Below, in pieces: positions 44,365 to 53,209 of a DNA stretch of 64,000 nucleotides. How positions within the stretch are numbered: position 1 is the first letter of the stretch; each line of letters begins with the position of its first letter. Source of the DNA: Marimicrobium sp913061115 (lineage in GTDB: Bacteria; Pseudomonadota; Gammaproteobacteria; Pseudomonadales; Halieaceae); NCBI RefSeq assembly GCF_047729875.1, contig NZ_CP159826.1, forward strand, positions 2,604,001-2,668,000, written 5' to 3'. The notes beneath the pieces were generated by a model that was given only the letters and a program-made list of their open reading frames with translations, was not told the DNA's origin and searched no databases. The translations under genes were made by a program, and so were the position numbers.

Positions 44365-45123
44365 CTAGGTGAGATCCAACCAACCAAAACCGTCAACCTG
44401 ATCGGCAAAAATCACACCATCGAGAGAATCGAGTAACGATAATAGTGCGTTTTCTGCTAGCCGCCTGCTATTATTTTTTTCGCTGATATGCGCTACCACC
44501 AGATGACGCAGTGCCACATGGTTTATCTGAGCCAATAAATCGACGGCCTGCTGGTTATTGAGATGCCCCCAATCGCCACTCACCCGCTGCTTCAGATGTG
44601 ACGGATAAGGCCCCCCCATCAACAGTGGAAGATCGTGATTGAACTCCAACAACAGGCCGTGACAGGCACGGAAATTATCAATCACATGGGGTGTAATGCT
44701 GCCTAGGTCGGTGAGAATCCCCAAGGTGCAACCCCCCGAACTCAGACGATACTGGCAGGGTTCCACTGCATCATGAGGCACAGCAACCGCCTTGATTGAC
44801 AGACTGCCAATACTGAAATCATCCTCGCAATCAAATAAGCACTGATCAAAGCTATCATCACAGCGACCGGTACTGAACGTGCCGTGAGTCAGGTATACCG
44901 GTATCTGAAATTTGCGCGACAGTGCCGCGACACCACTACTGTGATCGGAGTGCTCATGGGTGACCAGTATGGCATCGAGCTGACTCGGATCAGCGCACAA
45001 ACGCGACATTCGCCGCACAGTTTCGCGCACCGAAAATCCGCAATCGACCATGACCAGAGTATCGTCGGCCCGAACCAGAGTGGCATTGCCTTTACTCCCC
45101 GATCCGAGAGAGGCGAATTGCAC
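44365..45123 (-). CDS. MBL-fold metal-dependent hydrolase (YycJ/WalJ-like)
   Basis: 252-aa metallo-beta-lactamase-fold enzyme. Metal motif VTHEHSDHSSG, N-terminus ASLGSGSKGNATLV and VAVPHDAVEPCQY match the YycJ/WalJ branch, related to nucleic-acid phosphodiesterases. Activity in gammaproteobacteria is not settled. GTG start at 45123. Third in the dapA-bamC-MBL chain, 30 bases after bamC. Confidence 0.87.
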   Translation of the reverse strand: MQFASLGSGSKGNATLVRADDTLVMVDCGFSVRETVRRMSRLCADPSQLDAILVTHEHSDHSSGVAALSRKFQIPVYLTHGTFSTGRCDDSFDQCLFDCEDDFSIGSLSIKAVAVPHDAVEPCQYRLSSGGCTLGILTDLGSITPHVIDNFRACHGLLLEFNHDLPLLMGGPYPSHLKQRVSGDWGHLNNQQAVDLLAQINHVALRHLVVAHISEKNNSRRLAENALLSLLDSLDGVIFADQVDGFGWLDLT

Positions 45124-45153
45124 TCGCTAGTTCCTCGCTCCAGACTGCACGAG

Positions 45154-46206
45154 TTAGTTTATATTGCCCTTTATGAGGGACAACAGTTCCTGTGCTTTGC
45201 GCTTTCCGAAGGGAACACTGACGTCCTGAGGTTGAATAGTAATGGTCATCGTCGTCCCCGTTGGTAGAGCTTTCAGAAAGACGACTAACACCTCATCGAA
45301 CAACGTTTCATCGTCAGCGCTGTCCCAAAAATCGCCCCACCATCCGTCTTCATCTTCTGCGCCACCCTCAAGAAAACGGATATAGTAAGTGCCATTACTG
45401 CGGTCGCGATCAGTGATTTCAAACGAAGACTTTTCCAATGCGCGACCGAGGGACGCCCAGGCTCGATTAAAGGGCAATTCAAGTCGCAAAAAAGTATAAC
45501 CATTTGGCGCTTCCTGCATGCTTATTTTTCCACTGGCGGCAATCCCCTGCTCGGCAATCATTGACACCGGCGCAGAGTCAGCACTATCCGCTAGAAACTG
45601 CGCGATTGCTCTCAACATTTCAGCGGCTTGATCGGGATCATCAGATTTGGCAGGCCACGCAGATACCGTGCCCGTCTGCTGCATCTGCAGTACATGCAAC
45701 TCACTCGTCTCACGCTGCACGCCCTGCTCCATACGAAACTGGAAACGGCTTGCCAAAGGCTGCCCTTCCACTGTCAGCCAGTTGGACTCCATGACCCCAG
45801 CCCGCGCATCAGCATGGACAATCTGCATCCCTGAGGCAGCCATAAAATTACGCACCTGAGGCCACACCTGACCTGGCGCGAGACTAATCAGGGCCCAACT
45901 ATCGTCGCCGAGCTTTTGCAATCGAACCACTTCCGTCCCGTTTCCGGCGGACAAAGGTACCGGCTTGGGCACCTCGAAGTCTCCTTGTGACAGGAACTTA
46001 TCATCGATCTCTGGGATCACGTAAATATCTCGCAGAGGCACGCTCTCGGTCCCTGCAGGCAAAATAACCGAGGGAGTTTCCACCGCCTTTTTGTAATCCT
46101 CAGAGCTATCGCGAAATACACCCTGGTCTCCTAATATCGCCCCACAGCCGGTACTAGACAGCAACAAACCGCCCACCAATATCGCTTTCACCCTATTCAC
46201 CTGCAT
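45154..46206 (-). CDS. bamC: Outer membrane protein assembly lipoprotein BamC
   Basis: 350-aa lipoprotein of the BAM complex (E. coli 344). Lipobox LLLSSTGC near residue 21, unstructured N-terminal BamD-binding segment, then two helix-grip domains (about 90-200 and 230-340; the second begins YTFLRLELPFNRAW). ATG at 46206, 5 bases after the dapA stop. The dapA-bamC pair is conserved; it shows the cell has a full-type BAM machine. Confidence 0.9.
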   Translation of the reverse strand: MQVNRVKAILVGGLLLSSTGCGAILGDQGVFRDSSEDYKKAVETPSVILPAGTESVPLRDIYVIPEIDDKFLSQGDFEVPKPVPLSAGNGTEVVRLQKLGDDSWALISLAPGQVWPQVRNFMAASGMQIVHADARAGVMESNWLTVEGQPLASRFQFRMEQGVQRETSELHVLQMQQTGTVSAWPAKSDDPDQAAEMLRAIAQFLADSADSAPVSMIAEQGIAASGKISMQEAPNGYTFLRLELPFNRAWASLGRALEKSSFEITDRDRSNGTYYIRFLEGGAEDEDGWWGDFWDSADDETLFDEVLVVFLKALPTGTTMTITIQPQDVSVPFGKRKAQELLSLIKGNIN

Positions 46207-46211
46207 AACTA

Positions 46212-47084
46212 TCAAACTCCGGCTGTTTCTAGGGCCTTAAGAACCTCGGACTGATACTGCTCATCCAAAGCTGTCAAAGGCAGACGTATGCCCTCTCCGA
46301 TCAAACCACGCTGACATAACGCCCACTTGACGGGAATGGGGTTGGGCTCCAAAAACAAAGCCTGGTTCAAGGGTAATAGGCAACGATTGATCGCCTCGGC
46401 TTGCTCACGCTCGCCCGCCAACGCCAGCGCACACAACTGCGACATCAGCGATGGCGCCACATTAGCGGTAACCGAAATATTTCCATTGCCCCCGGCCAGC
46501 ATCAACTCCATCGCCGTGGCGTCATCTCCCGAATAAATCCCAATAACATCACCACAGCGCTTTATCAGCGCCTTGCCCCGCGCGACATCTCCCGTCGCAT
46601 CCTTGATCCCTACAATATTATCCAGTTCTGCCAATCGGGCTACCGTATCATTGGCCAAATCGACGGCAGTGCGCCCGGGTACATTGTAAAGGATCTGAGG
46701 TATGTCTACCGCCTCGGCAATGGTCCTGAAATGTTCGTAGAGTCCGCGTTGGGTCGGACGATTATAATAGGGAGTGACTAACAAACACGCGTCTGCGCCA
46801 GCCCCTGCGGCCGCCTTGGTAAAATAGACCGCTTCCCGCGTGGAATTAGAGCCTGTTCCTGCCACTATAGGGATGCGACCCCCACTGTGCTTGACACAAA
46901 ATTTAATCACCTCACAGTGCTCTGCGGCGTCGAGCGTGGAACTCTCGCCGGTGGTGCCTACTGCGCCAATTGCCGCCGTGCCAGCTTCCAAATGTAAATC
47001 CATAAGCCGCGCCAAGGCAGACCAATCGACACTGCCGTCGGCGTGCATTGGGGTAACCAAGGCCACGATACTGCCGGTAATCAT
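46212..47084 (-). CDS. dapA: 4-hydroxy-tetrahydrodipicolinate synthase
   Basis: 290-aa class I aldolase-fold enzyme condensing pyruvate and aspartate semialdehyde. Schiff-base Lys in NIVGIKDATGD, catalytic Tyr in VTPYYNRPTQ, Thr-Thr in VGTTGESSTL. ATG at 47084 with GGAGACAG upstream, rather than 47102. Starts the dapA-bamC-MBL transcript. Confidence 0.97.
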   Translation of the reverse strand: MITGSIVALVTPMHADGSVDWSALARLMDLHLEAGTAAIGAVGTTGESSTLDAAEHCEVIKFCVKHSGGRIPIVAGTGSNSTREAVYFTKAAAGAGADACLLVTPYYNRPTQRGLYEHFRTIAEAVDIPQILYNVPGRTAVDLANDTVARLAELDNIVGIKDATGDVARGKALIKRCGDVIGIYSGDDATAMELMLAGGNGNISVTANVAPSLMSQLCALALAGEREQAEAINRCLLPLNQALFLEPNPIPVKWALCQRGLIGEGIRLPLTALDEQYQSEVLKALETAGV

Positions 47085-47244
47085 TTGCTGTCTCCGCATC
47101 ATGGTCTGTGGGGTAGGCCCAAGCGCCCAAATTGAACGCCATCATTATAAATGACGGCAGCAGGATGACAACCTTGTAGGTCAAAATGAACAGAAAGCTG
47201 CTACTGTTAATGCCATCACAACGTTAGCGCATGCAGGGCATTAG

Positions 47245-47729
47245 ATGACACCGCCAAAAAAAATCAGGCTCGCGCTTTTGCTTTTGCTGTGCTGGGGCTC
47301 GCCTGGGAGTCTGGCACAGGAACCAACGTGGATTGGCAATTGATGGCTCAGCAGCGGGAGACTATGCAAGATTTAGCTGTGATGAACCTCGGTCGACAAT
47401 TCAACGGCGACCGCAAGCTCGACCTAGCACTACTGCAGGCGCTGCTGGACAAGCCATTGGTGTGACCGGACCAGGCCAGCGAACTGCAAGCCATGGGGGT
47501 CATTATGGGTGACCTGCTCGCTGCCGAACTGGGTATGCGCTGGGTGCTCTATGAAGACAATGTCGGCCGCAGCCGTGCCCTGCGCTACCAGGAAAGCGAT
47601 ACCCTTCTTTTCCCTATCACCATGATTGCCAGGCGCAGGGAAGCGGGAAACAAGACTTCCGTCGTCGAAATTTACCAAAAGGCGTCCAATGTTATCGCCA
47701 AAAGCACATCTACTTTACCGTTTCAGTAG
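47245..47729 (+). pseudogene. Broken DUF3806-family secreted protein gene
   Basis: From the ATG at 47245 one frame encodes a clean signal peptide (MTPPKKIRLALLLLLCW, ending SLAQ) and then stops at 47341. A second frame, entered near 47330, carries the mature part: MAQQRETMQDLAVMNLGRQF, an in-frame TGA at 47463 (PLV-stop-PDQ), then ELQAMGVIMGDLLAAELGMR, WVLYEDNVGRSRALRYQ and FPITMIARR, matching DUF3806. So there are two lesions, a frameshift and a nonsense codon, perhaps CGA to TGA. Short internal starts (e.g. 47493) could still make a C-terminal fragment. Function of DUF3806 unknown. Confidence 0.75.
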
Positions 47730-47791
47730 GGCATAGCAATTACAGGTACTAGCCATTAGACTAACAACCTCTAGTCGACAATCAACACTCC

Positions 47792-48922
47792 ATGAATTCA
47801 CTGCAGCCAAAATACAAGCTTGCCCCCGACGCAATGGACACGTCTACATTGTCATTTTCCGGGGACTGGGTGCAAGGTAAGAACACAGCAAGCTTCAGTA
47901 TTTTACAATCTGAACTGCGCAGTAGCCGCCCCAGTCATCTGACTATTGATGGATCATCTTTAGGGGCGTGGGATTCCATTTTTATGGCATTTTTGCTGCG
48001 ATGTCACGACTATTGCCATACTCAGGGCATCGCACTCCAAAATCAAAATATGCCTGCGGGAGTTGATAAACTGCTAGCTGTAGCAACAGCAGTACAACCC
48101 TATCAACCTACCGCAGAGGACTCACCATCTTGGTGGTCAACCCTCAATCCCCGACACTTACTCCGCACAGTCACCCTCGATATACGGGAATCCTTGTCCT
48201 TTACCGGCGAAGTGACTATCGCTCTGTCTCGCCTGGTCAGAGGTAAGGCCAACACCCGCTTCAGCGATTTTTGGAATTTCTGCTTTCAGGCTGGCCCTAA
48301 TGCCTTTGCCATCATCACTCTCACCAGCGTCCTCGTCGGCATGATTTTAGGGTATCTCGGCGCAGTACAATTAAAGCAGTTCGGGGCGGAGGTCTATGTC
48401 GCTAATCTGGTGGTGATTGGAATGCTGCGCGAAATGGGCGTTTTGATGACAGCAGTCGTTATGGCAGGTCGCACTGGCGCAGCCTATGCCGCGCAACTGG
48501 GAACCATGCAGACCAACGAAGAAATCGATGCCATCACGACCATGGGTATATCCCCGATTGAATTTTTGGTATTACCTCGGATGTTGGCTCTGATTATTAT
48601 TATGCCGCTGCTGACCATCTATGCGGATATCCTAGGCATTTTGGGCGGAGGCATTGTAGCAGGCGGTTTAGGGGTTTCGCCGATCCAATACATGGTTCAA
48701 GGTGAAGCCGCGCTGTCTTTCATTGATGTCGCGGTGGGCCTCTTGAAAGCATTGGTCTTCGCTATACTAATTGCCATAGCGGGTTGTCGCGCCGGGATCA
48801 ACTCGGGCCGCAGCTCCGCAGCCGTTGGCCAGGCCGCAACCAATGCTGTTGTAACCGCTCTCATTTATCTGATCGTCGCTGACGCCGCGATCAACATCAT
48901 ATTTCAGCAGCTAAGCATATGA
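47792..48922 (+). CDS. MlaE-type ABC permease with N-terminal STAS domain
   Basis: 376-aa inner-membrane permease. The first ~110 residues form a STAS-like domain (LTIDGSSLGAWDSIFMAF), fused to a MlaE domain with about five helices (about 165-376; EMGVLMTAVVMAGRTGAAYAA is the family core). The fusion combines the MlaB and MlaE roles. The start ATG has no clear ribosome site; an ATG 14 codons in is an alternative. It overlaps the ATPase gene by 4 bases and heads a four-gene lipid-transport operon. Confidence 0.9.
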   Translation: MNSLQPKYKLAPDAMDTSTLSFSGDWVQGKNTASFSILQSELRSSRPSHLTIDGSSLGAWDSIFMAFLLRCHDYCHTQGIALQNQNMPAGVDKLLAVATAVQPYQPTAEDSPSWWSTLNPRHLLRTVTLDIRESLSFTGEVTIALSRLVRGKANTRFSDFWNFCFQAGPNAFAIITLTSVLVGMILGYLGAVQLKQFGAEVYVANLVVIGMLREMGVLMTAVVMAGRTGAAYAAQLGTMQTNEEIDAITTMGISPIEFLVLPRMLALIIIMPLLTIYADILGILGGGIVAGGLGVSPIQYMVQGEAALSFIDVAVGLLKALVFAILIAIAGCRAGINSGRSSAAVGQAATNAVVTALIYLIVADAAINIIFQQLSI

Positions 48923-49698
48923 CAGATTCAAAGCAAGGACAGATTGAGGTCGTTGATCTCACCATGGCTTACGGCCAAACAGTGATCCAGCATGACCTTT
49001 CTTTTACCATTAATCGAGGCGATATCTTCGTCATCATGGGTGGCAGCGGCTGCGGCAAAAGCACTCTACTTAAACACATGCTTGGTTTAATGACGCCAGT
49101 TCGCGGCGACATCTTATATGACGGCGCTAGCTTTTTTCATTCAGATGAACACGAGCAAGGCGCCATGCGACAACGCTGGGGCATCACTTATCAGTCAGGG
49201 GGGTTGTTCAGTGCAATGACTCTGGCAGAAAACATTACTCTGCCGTTAGAGCTCTATACATCTTATACCGCGGCAGAGATTTCCGATATCGTGGCCTACA
49301 AATTGGCACTGGTAGGTCTCGCGGGATACCAGTCGTACTATCCCTCAGAAATTAGCGGAGGCATGCAAAAAAGAGCTGCTCTGGCCCGCGCCATCGCATT
49401 GGATCCTGAAATCTTATTCTTTGATGAGCCCTCAGCAGGGCTAGATCCGATTAGCTCGCGCCTCCTTGACGAATTGATTCTACAAATCAAAGAATCCATG
49501 GGCGCGACCGTAGTGATCGTGACCCACGAATTACCCAGCATTTTCGCCATCGCTAACAATTCGGTCTACCTTGATAATGTTAGCAAAACCATGATCGCCT
49601 ATGGCAACCCTGCGCAGCTGCGTGATTTTAATGAAGAGCCAGTGGTGAGACAATTTCTGACACGCAGCGCCGCTGCCGACATAAAGGACAGGTCATGA
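48919..49698 (+). CDS. MlaF-type ABC transporter ATP-binding protein
   Basis: 259-aa ATPase energising the MCE transporter. Walker A GGSGCGKST, signature EISGGMQKRAALARA, Walker B ILFFDEPSAGLDP, H-loop VTHEL. The SGGMQKR variant is typical of Mla/Tgt ATPases. Overlaps both neighbours by 4 bases (ATGA). Confidence 0.95.
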   Translation: MTDSKQGQIEVVDLTMAYGQTVIQHDLSFTINRGDIFVIMGGSGCGKSTLLKHMLGLMTPVRGDILYDGASFFHSDEHEQGAMRQRWGITYQSGGLFSAMTLAENITLPLELYTSYTAAEISDIVAYKLALVGLAGYQSYYPSEISGGMQKRAALARAIALDPEILFFDEPSAGLDPISSRLLDELILQIKESMGATVVIVTHELPSIFAIANNSVYLDNVSKTMIAYGNPAQLRDFNEEPVVRQFLTRSAAADIKDRS

Positions 49699-50660
49699 GT
49701 GAAAAACCGCATACCGTCGCTATTGGTGCTTTTGTTTTAGGCGCAATCCTGATTGCTGTCGCCACCGTGCTCTTATTGATGGGCTCGGGCTTTGGCACCA
49801 AAGAAACAGTGGTTATGGTATTTGATGGCTCGGTAAAGGGTCTCAGCGTCGGGGCTCCGCTCGCCCTGCGCGGAGTAAAAGTTGGAGAAGTAACCGATAT
49901 TGATTTAGTTCTTGATAGTGACACGGCCAGCGCAACCATGATCGTTGAGGCGAATTTTAATAAAAACAATATTCGACAAGAAGGAGACCCAGACGTTAAC
50001 CTCACAGAAGAATTGATCAAAAGTGGTCTGCGTGCGCAACTGAATACGCAAAGCCTACTGACAGGCCTACTGTATATTGAACTTGATTTTCATCCGAAAA
50101 CCGCAGCGCATTTGGTAAAAATTAACTCACCTTATCTGCAGATCCCCACTATCGAAACCGATCTCGAACGCTTTACCAAAACACTACAAAACATCGATTT
50201 TTCAAAACTGAATAAACAGGTAGAGAACATCAGCAGCAGCATAGACTCTCTGGTCAGCAGCAAAGATTTTCAGGCCTTACCTGCCGGCATGAACACCACA
50301 TTAACTTCGCTGCGCGAACTGAGCACGCAACTGCAGGGACAACTGGCCACGTCTGGACCCAAACTGGATATACTGCTGGACGAAACTTCCGTCACCGTCA
50401 ACAATGTAAACAAAGATTTGCCGCAGCTATCAGCGCTAGTAGAAAGCAACCTTGCTGCTTTGAATGCGGCTATCTTAACATTCCAGCACGGTATGACGGG
50501 CATCGACGCGCTAGTGTCTCCGGATTCAGCGGTTCTGTACCGGTTAAACAATGCGTTGGCTGAAATGACACGTGCTGGACGATCATTGCAATCGCTGGCG
50601 AGCACTTTAGAAGAACAGCCCGAGTCAGTGATCATAGGGAAAAGAGGAGGCAAAAAATGA
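49695..50660 (+). CDS. MCE-family periplasmic lipid-binding protein (MlaD-like)
   Basis: 321-aa inner-membrane-anchored protein: one N-terminal helix (about 9-30), an MCE domain (about 38-115; FDGSVKGLSVGAPLALRGVK and VGEVTDI), then a long helical region (about 150-300) rich in hydrophobic heptads, longer than in MlaD (183 aa) and able to form a hydrophobic needle as in longer MCE proteins. Encoded between the ATPase and PqiC-like genes with 4-base overlaps. Confidence 0.92.
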   Translation: MSEKPHTVAIGAFVLGAILIAVATVLLLMGSGFGTKETVVMVFDGSVKGLSVGAPLALRGVKVGEVTDIDLVLDSDTASATMIVEANFNKNNIRQEGDPDVNLTEELIKSGLRAQLNTQSLLTGLLYIELDFHPKTAAHLVKINSPYLQIPTIETDLERFTKTLQNIDFSKLNKQVENISSSIDSLVSSKDFQALPAGMNTTLTSLRELSTQLQGQLATSGPKLDILLDETSVTVNNVNKDLPQLSALVESNLAALNAAILTFQHGMTGIDALVSPDSAVLYRLNNALAEMTRAGRSLQSLASTLEEQPESVIIGKRGGKK

Positions 50661-51253
50661 GGGGGAAATTTCCGCCAATGTTGTGGCTGTTGGCTCTAAG
50701 CCTATTACTAACCGGCTGTGGCAGCAGCCCACCCAACAACTACTACGTGTTGTCAGCTCAGGAGTTTCCCATTGCCAACGGTGATACACCAGCGATCGGG
50801 GTCGGGCCCATCGAGGTGCCCGAATACCTGATACGCCAAAACCTCGTGTATAACCACGACGAAAACACCTTGCATATATTTAGCCTAGACCTGTGGGGTG
50901 AACCCCTTGAAGATGGAATACAACGTGTGATGGCGCTCAACCTTTCGGGACTTTTGCACACACAGAACATGCGATTTTTCCCCTGGAACCCGCAACGAGC
51001 ACCAGACTATGGCGTGAAGGTTAACCTGTTGCAGTTAGACGCAAACGAGAATGAGGCCATGATAAAAGCGGAATGGCTGGTGTACCGCCCGACCAATGGA
51101 GAGTCTGTAAAACGTCGCATCAGCCAACTCAAGCTGCCTCTACCGTCCGGCGCATCAGAACCTGAGCAGGTTGCAGAGGCTTACAGCAAGCTGCTACTGC
51201 AGCTCAGTGAAATTATCGCTGCGGACATTAAAGAAGACCAAGCAGCACAGTAA
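50657..51253 (+). CDS. PqiC-like ABC transport auxiliary lipoprotein
   Basis: 198-aa lipoprotein: signal MLWLLALSLLLTGCGSS with lipobox Cys at about 21, then the ABC-transporter auxiliary domain (NYYVLSAQEF, VGPIEVPEYLIRQNLV, LWGEPLEDGIQRV). It likely sits on the outer membrane and completes a path from the MCE protein. Last gene of the operon. Confidence 0.9.
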   Translation: MRGKFPPMLWLLALSLLLTGCGSSPPNNYYVLSAQEFPIANGDTPAIGVGPIEVPEYLIRQNLVYNHDENTLHIFSLDLWGEPLEDGIQRVMALNLSGLLHTQNMRFFPWNPQRAPDYGVKVNLLQLDANENEAMIKAEWLVYRPTNGESVKRRISQLKLPLPSGASEPEQVAEAYSKLLLQLSEIIAADIKEDQAAQ

Positions 51254-51289
51254 AGCAACGGTCACCTCGTGCTGAGCCATGATAGCGCT

Positions 51290-52054
51290 TTAGAAGTCGT
51301 CTGCGCGCATCATAGCGTCGGAACCACCGTCGACAAAAAAGACTGAACCGCAGAGATAACTGCCCTCATCGCTGAGCATAAAACGCATAACATTCGCAAT
51401 ATCGACTGGCTGAGCGGTACGACCCACAGGCACTGAATCGCCAAACTCTTTCATTACCTGGCCTAGTTCAGCATCAGCGAAAACGAGATCAGTCAAAGGT
51501 GTCATCGTAATACCGGGGGCCACCGCGTTCATGCGCACTCCAGCAGCGGCATATTCTGCTGCGTGACGGCGCATCCAGATGGTCACAGCCCTCTTCGAAC
51601 CAGCATACGCTGTGTGCCCGTCGCGCCCTTCGATTTCAGCGCAAGCTGCCTCTTCATCACCAGACAAACAAATCTGAACGAAGGGATCATCGGTTGCGAC
51701 CATTGGGGCAGAATTGGATGAGACGAATAGCACGCTACCCTTTTTCTTCTGCAATAGGCCTCGCAATCCTTCAACCGTGGCCACCACAGCAAAGTAATTA
51801 ACCTGCGCAATCAGTGATAACGGTTTCGCCACTGGGGGCAGCCCCGCACAGGGAATAAACCCGTCTAGACCATCCGGTGCCAGTGAGTGTATGCCCTCCA
51901 CGGCGGCCTTACGACCTTCTACCGTGGATAGGTCAGCGATGATATCGCCCTCCTTAATATCCACGGAAATCACCTTGTGCCCAGCAGCTCTCAGTTGCTG
52001 CTTCAATTCCGCGCCAATACCTGTGGCGCCACCTGTCATTGCATAGGTACGCAT
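51290..52054 (-). CDS. 3-alpha-hydroxysteroid dehydrogenase-like SDR
   Basis: 254-aa short-chain dehydrogenase resembling the Comamonas 3-alpha-HSD (HsdA): TGGATGIG at the N-terminus, IIADLSTVEGRKAAVEGI, DGFIPCAGL in place of NNAG, VNYF, the long insertion before the active Tyr (HTAYAGSKRAV), and the ending FFVDGGSDAMMRADDF. This suggests reversible oxidation of a 3-hydroxysteroid with NAD. ATG at 52054 with GGGAG upstream. Convergent with the PqiC-like gene, 36 bases apart. Confidence 0.82.
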   Translation of the reverse strand: MRTYAMTGGATGIGAELKQQLRAAGHKVISVDIKEGDIIADLSTVEGRKAAVEGIHSLAPDGLDGFIPCAGLPPVAKPLSLIAQVNYFAVVATVEGLRGLLQKKKGSVLFVSSNSAPMVATDDPFVQICLSGDEEAACAEIEGRDGHTAYAGSKRAVTIWMRRHAAEYAAAGVRMNAVAPGITMTPLTDLVFADAELGQVMKEFGDSVPVGRTAQPVDIANVMRFMLSDEGSYLCGSVFFVDGGSDAMMRADDF

Positions 52055-52304
52055 AGTCACTCCCGACTAGTTAGTCTCATCAATACGGTCATTAAATGGC
52101 GCCGATATTTTCAGGCAAAACCTTCATCCCACACGAGGTGCTGGGGCAAAATTGCACAAGCAAATAAACGAGATTAACAGGAAACAATCTGCGTAAAGTG
52201 ACGAGGCAAGCGCATCCTCGCTAAAAGTGTCTAGCGTGAGTCTTCTACTTAACTTCCTGAATTCAGAGAGGACCCAAGAAATTTGCATTTTTCACTGTGC
52301 AGTA

Positions 52305-52340
52305 AATGCGTTAGCGAGCATTAAGGCGAACTAACGCATT
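52305..52340. repeat. 10-bp inverted repeat downstream of the entericidin gene
   Basis: AATGCGTTAG (52305-52314) and CTAACGCATT (52331-52340) with a 16-base loop, about 28 bases past the entericidin stop on the minus strand. Possible terminator without a strong T-run. The rest of the 52055-52368 gap holds nothing I can identify. Confidence 0.6.
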
Positions 52341-52368
52341 CTAAGTTAGCGCCCGAGTGGGGCAGCGG

Positions 52369-52533
52369 CTACATCTTGTCGCTGACTTTGTCTGCCGCTT
52401 TCGTTGTTGATTCGCCTGCCGCCTGAACATCTTTACCAACACCCGCGACGGTGTTGCATCCGCTGAGGATCGCGACAGCGGCAATCGATAGCGCAACCAT
52501 TTTGTATTTGCCATAGGATTTTTCAGTATTCAT
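52369..52533 (-). CDS. ecnB: Entericidin A/B family small lipoprotein
   Basis: 54-aa lipoprotein: a lysine-containing start, hydrophobic core ALSIAAVAILSGC with lipobox Cys at about 26, then NTVAGVGKDVQAAGESTTKA, the entericidin pattern of a short amphipathic helix. Entericidins are stress- or stationary-phase-induced; EcnB was described as a bacteriolytic toxin and EcnA its antidote. Only one copy is present. ATG at 52533 preceded by GAGGTG. Confidence 0.85.
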   Translation of the reverse strand: MNTEKSYGKYKMVALSIAAVAILSGCNTVAGVGKDVQAAGESTTKAADKVSDKM

Positions 52534-52706
52534 TAATGTGCACCTCGAGTGTAATAGGATTACTAGGTCGGGAACCAAATTTACCCAGCCACGTGAGTAT
52601 AGTAGAGCCCTCTATCGGCTGTCTACTCTCCAGCAGGTCTACCATGGCAGACTCACTTCGCCTACTCCCGTTTCATGAGAATAGACCCTTGCCTGTATCT
52701 ACCGCC

Positions 52707-52733
52707 CGGTAGTACCCTAACTACCGTTTTTTT
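52707..52733 (+). terminator. Intrinsic terminator/attenuator in the leader of the DUF35 operon
   Basis: CGGTAGT-ACCCTA-ACTACCG followed by seven T (52727-52733), only 13 bases before the DUF35 ATG and downstream of no plus-strand gene. An overlapping upstream hairpin CTACC-GCCC-GGTAG (52699-52712) uses the same GGTAG and excludes the terminator stem, giving a possible terminator/antiterminator switch. Confidence 0.7.
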
Positions 52734-52746
52734 AGGGAATTAACAT

Positions 52747-53181
52747 ATGAGCTCAAAGCCCCTTGTACCTGCCATTGAGGGCTGGCATACCATGGAAGCG
52801 AAACCGCACCTTATAGGCACCCAGTGCCAGGATTGTGGCACGTATTTTTTCCCCAAGCAGAATGACTACTGTAGAAATCCGCAGTGTGAAAGTACAGATT
52901 TTCGCGAAGTCGAGCTCAGTCGGACAGGTAAAGTCTGGAGCTATACCAATGCCTGCTATAAACCTCCTGCGCCGTTTGTGGCACAGGAACCCTTTGTGCC
53001 CTACGCGATTGCTGGAGTGCAGCTCGAAACAGAGCAAATGGTGATTCTGGGGCAAGTCATTGAGGGGCTCACTGTGGATGATCTAAAGGTCGGCATGCCG
53101 ATGGAGCTGGTACTGCAACCACTGCACGAAACAGACGACGACATCAAAGTCACTTGGAAGTGGCAACCGCTGGCGCAATAG
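52747..53181 (+). CDS. DUF35 zinc-ribbon/OB-fold protein
   Basis: 144-aa partner protein of thiolase-fold enzymes. Rubredoxin-like zinc site C27, C30, C42, C47 (TQCQDCGTYF, YCRNPQC), then an OB fold that probably binds acyl-CoA (GKVWSYTNACYKPPAPF, PYAIAGVQLE). In steroid degraders the DUF35 domain pairs with Ltp2-type aldolases. The next gene, 28 bases on, is such a protein. ATG has AGGGAA upstream. Confidence 0.9.
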   Translation: MSSKPLVPAIEGWHTMEAKPHLIGTQCQDCGTYFFPKQNDYCRNPQCESTDFREVELSRTGKVWSYTNACYKPPAPFVAQEPFVPYAIAGVQLETEQMVILGQVIEGLTVDDLKVGMPMELVLQPLHETDDDIKVTWKWQPLAQ

Positions 53182-53209
53182 CCGCCCGCTGAATCTGGAG
53201 CACAATATT

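Noticed and set aside
47460..47468. TGA at 47463 as selenocysteine or programmed recoding
   Set aside because: The signal peptide is in another frame as well, and no SECIS-like hairpin or Cys homologue position is apparent; simple gene decay fits better.
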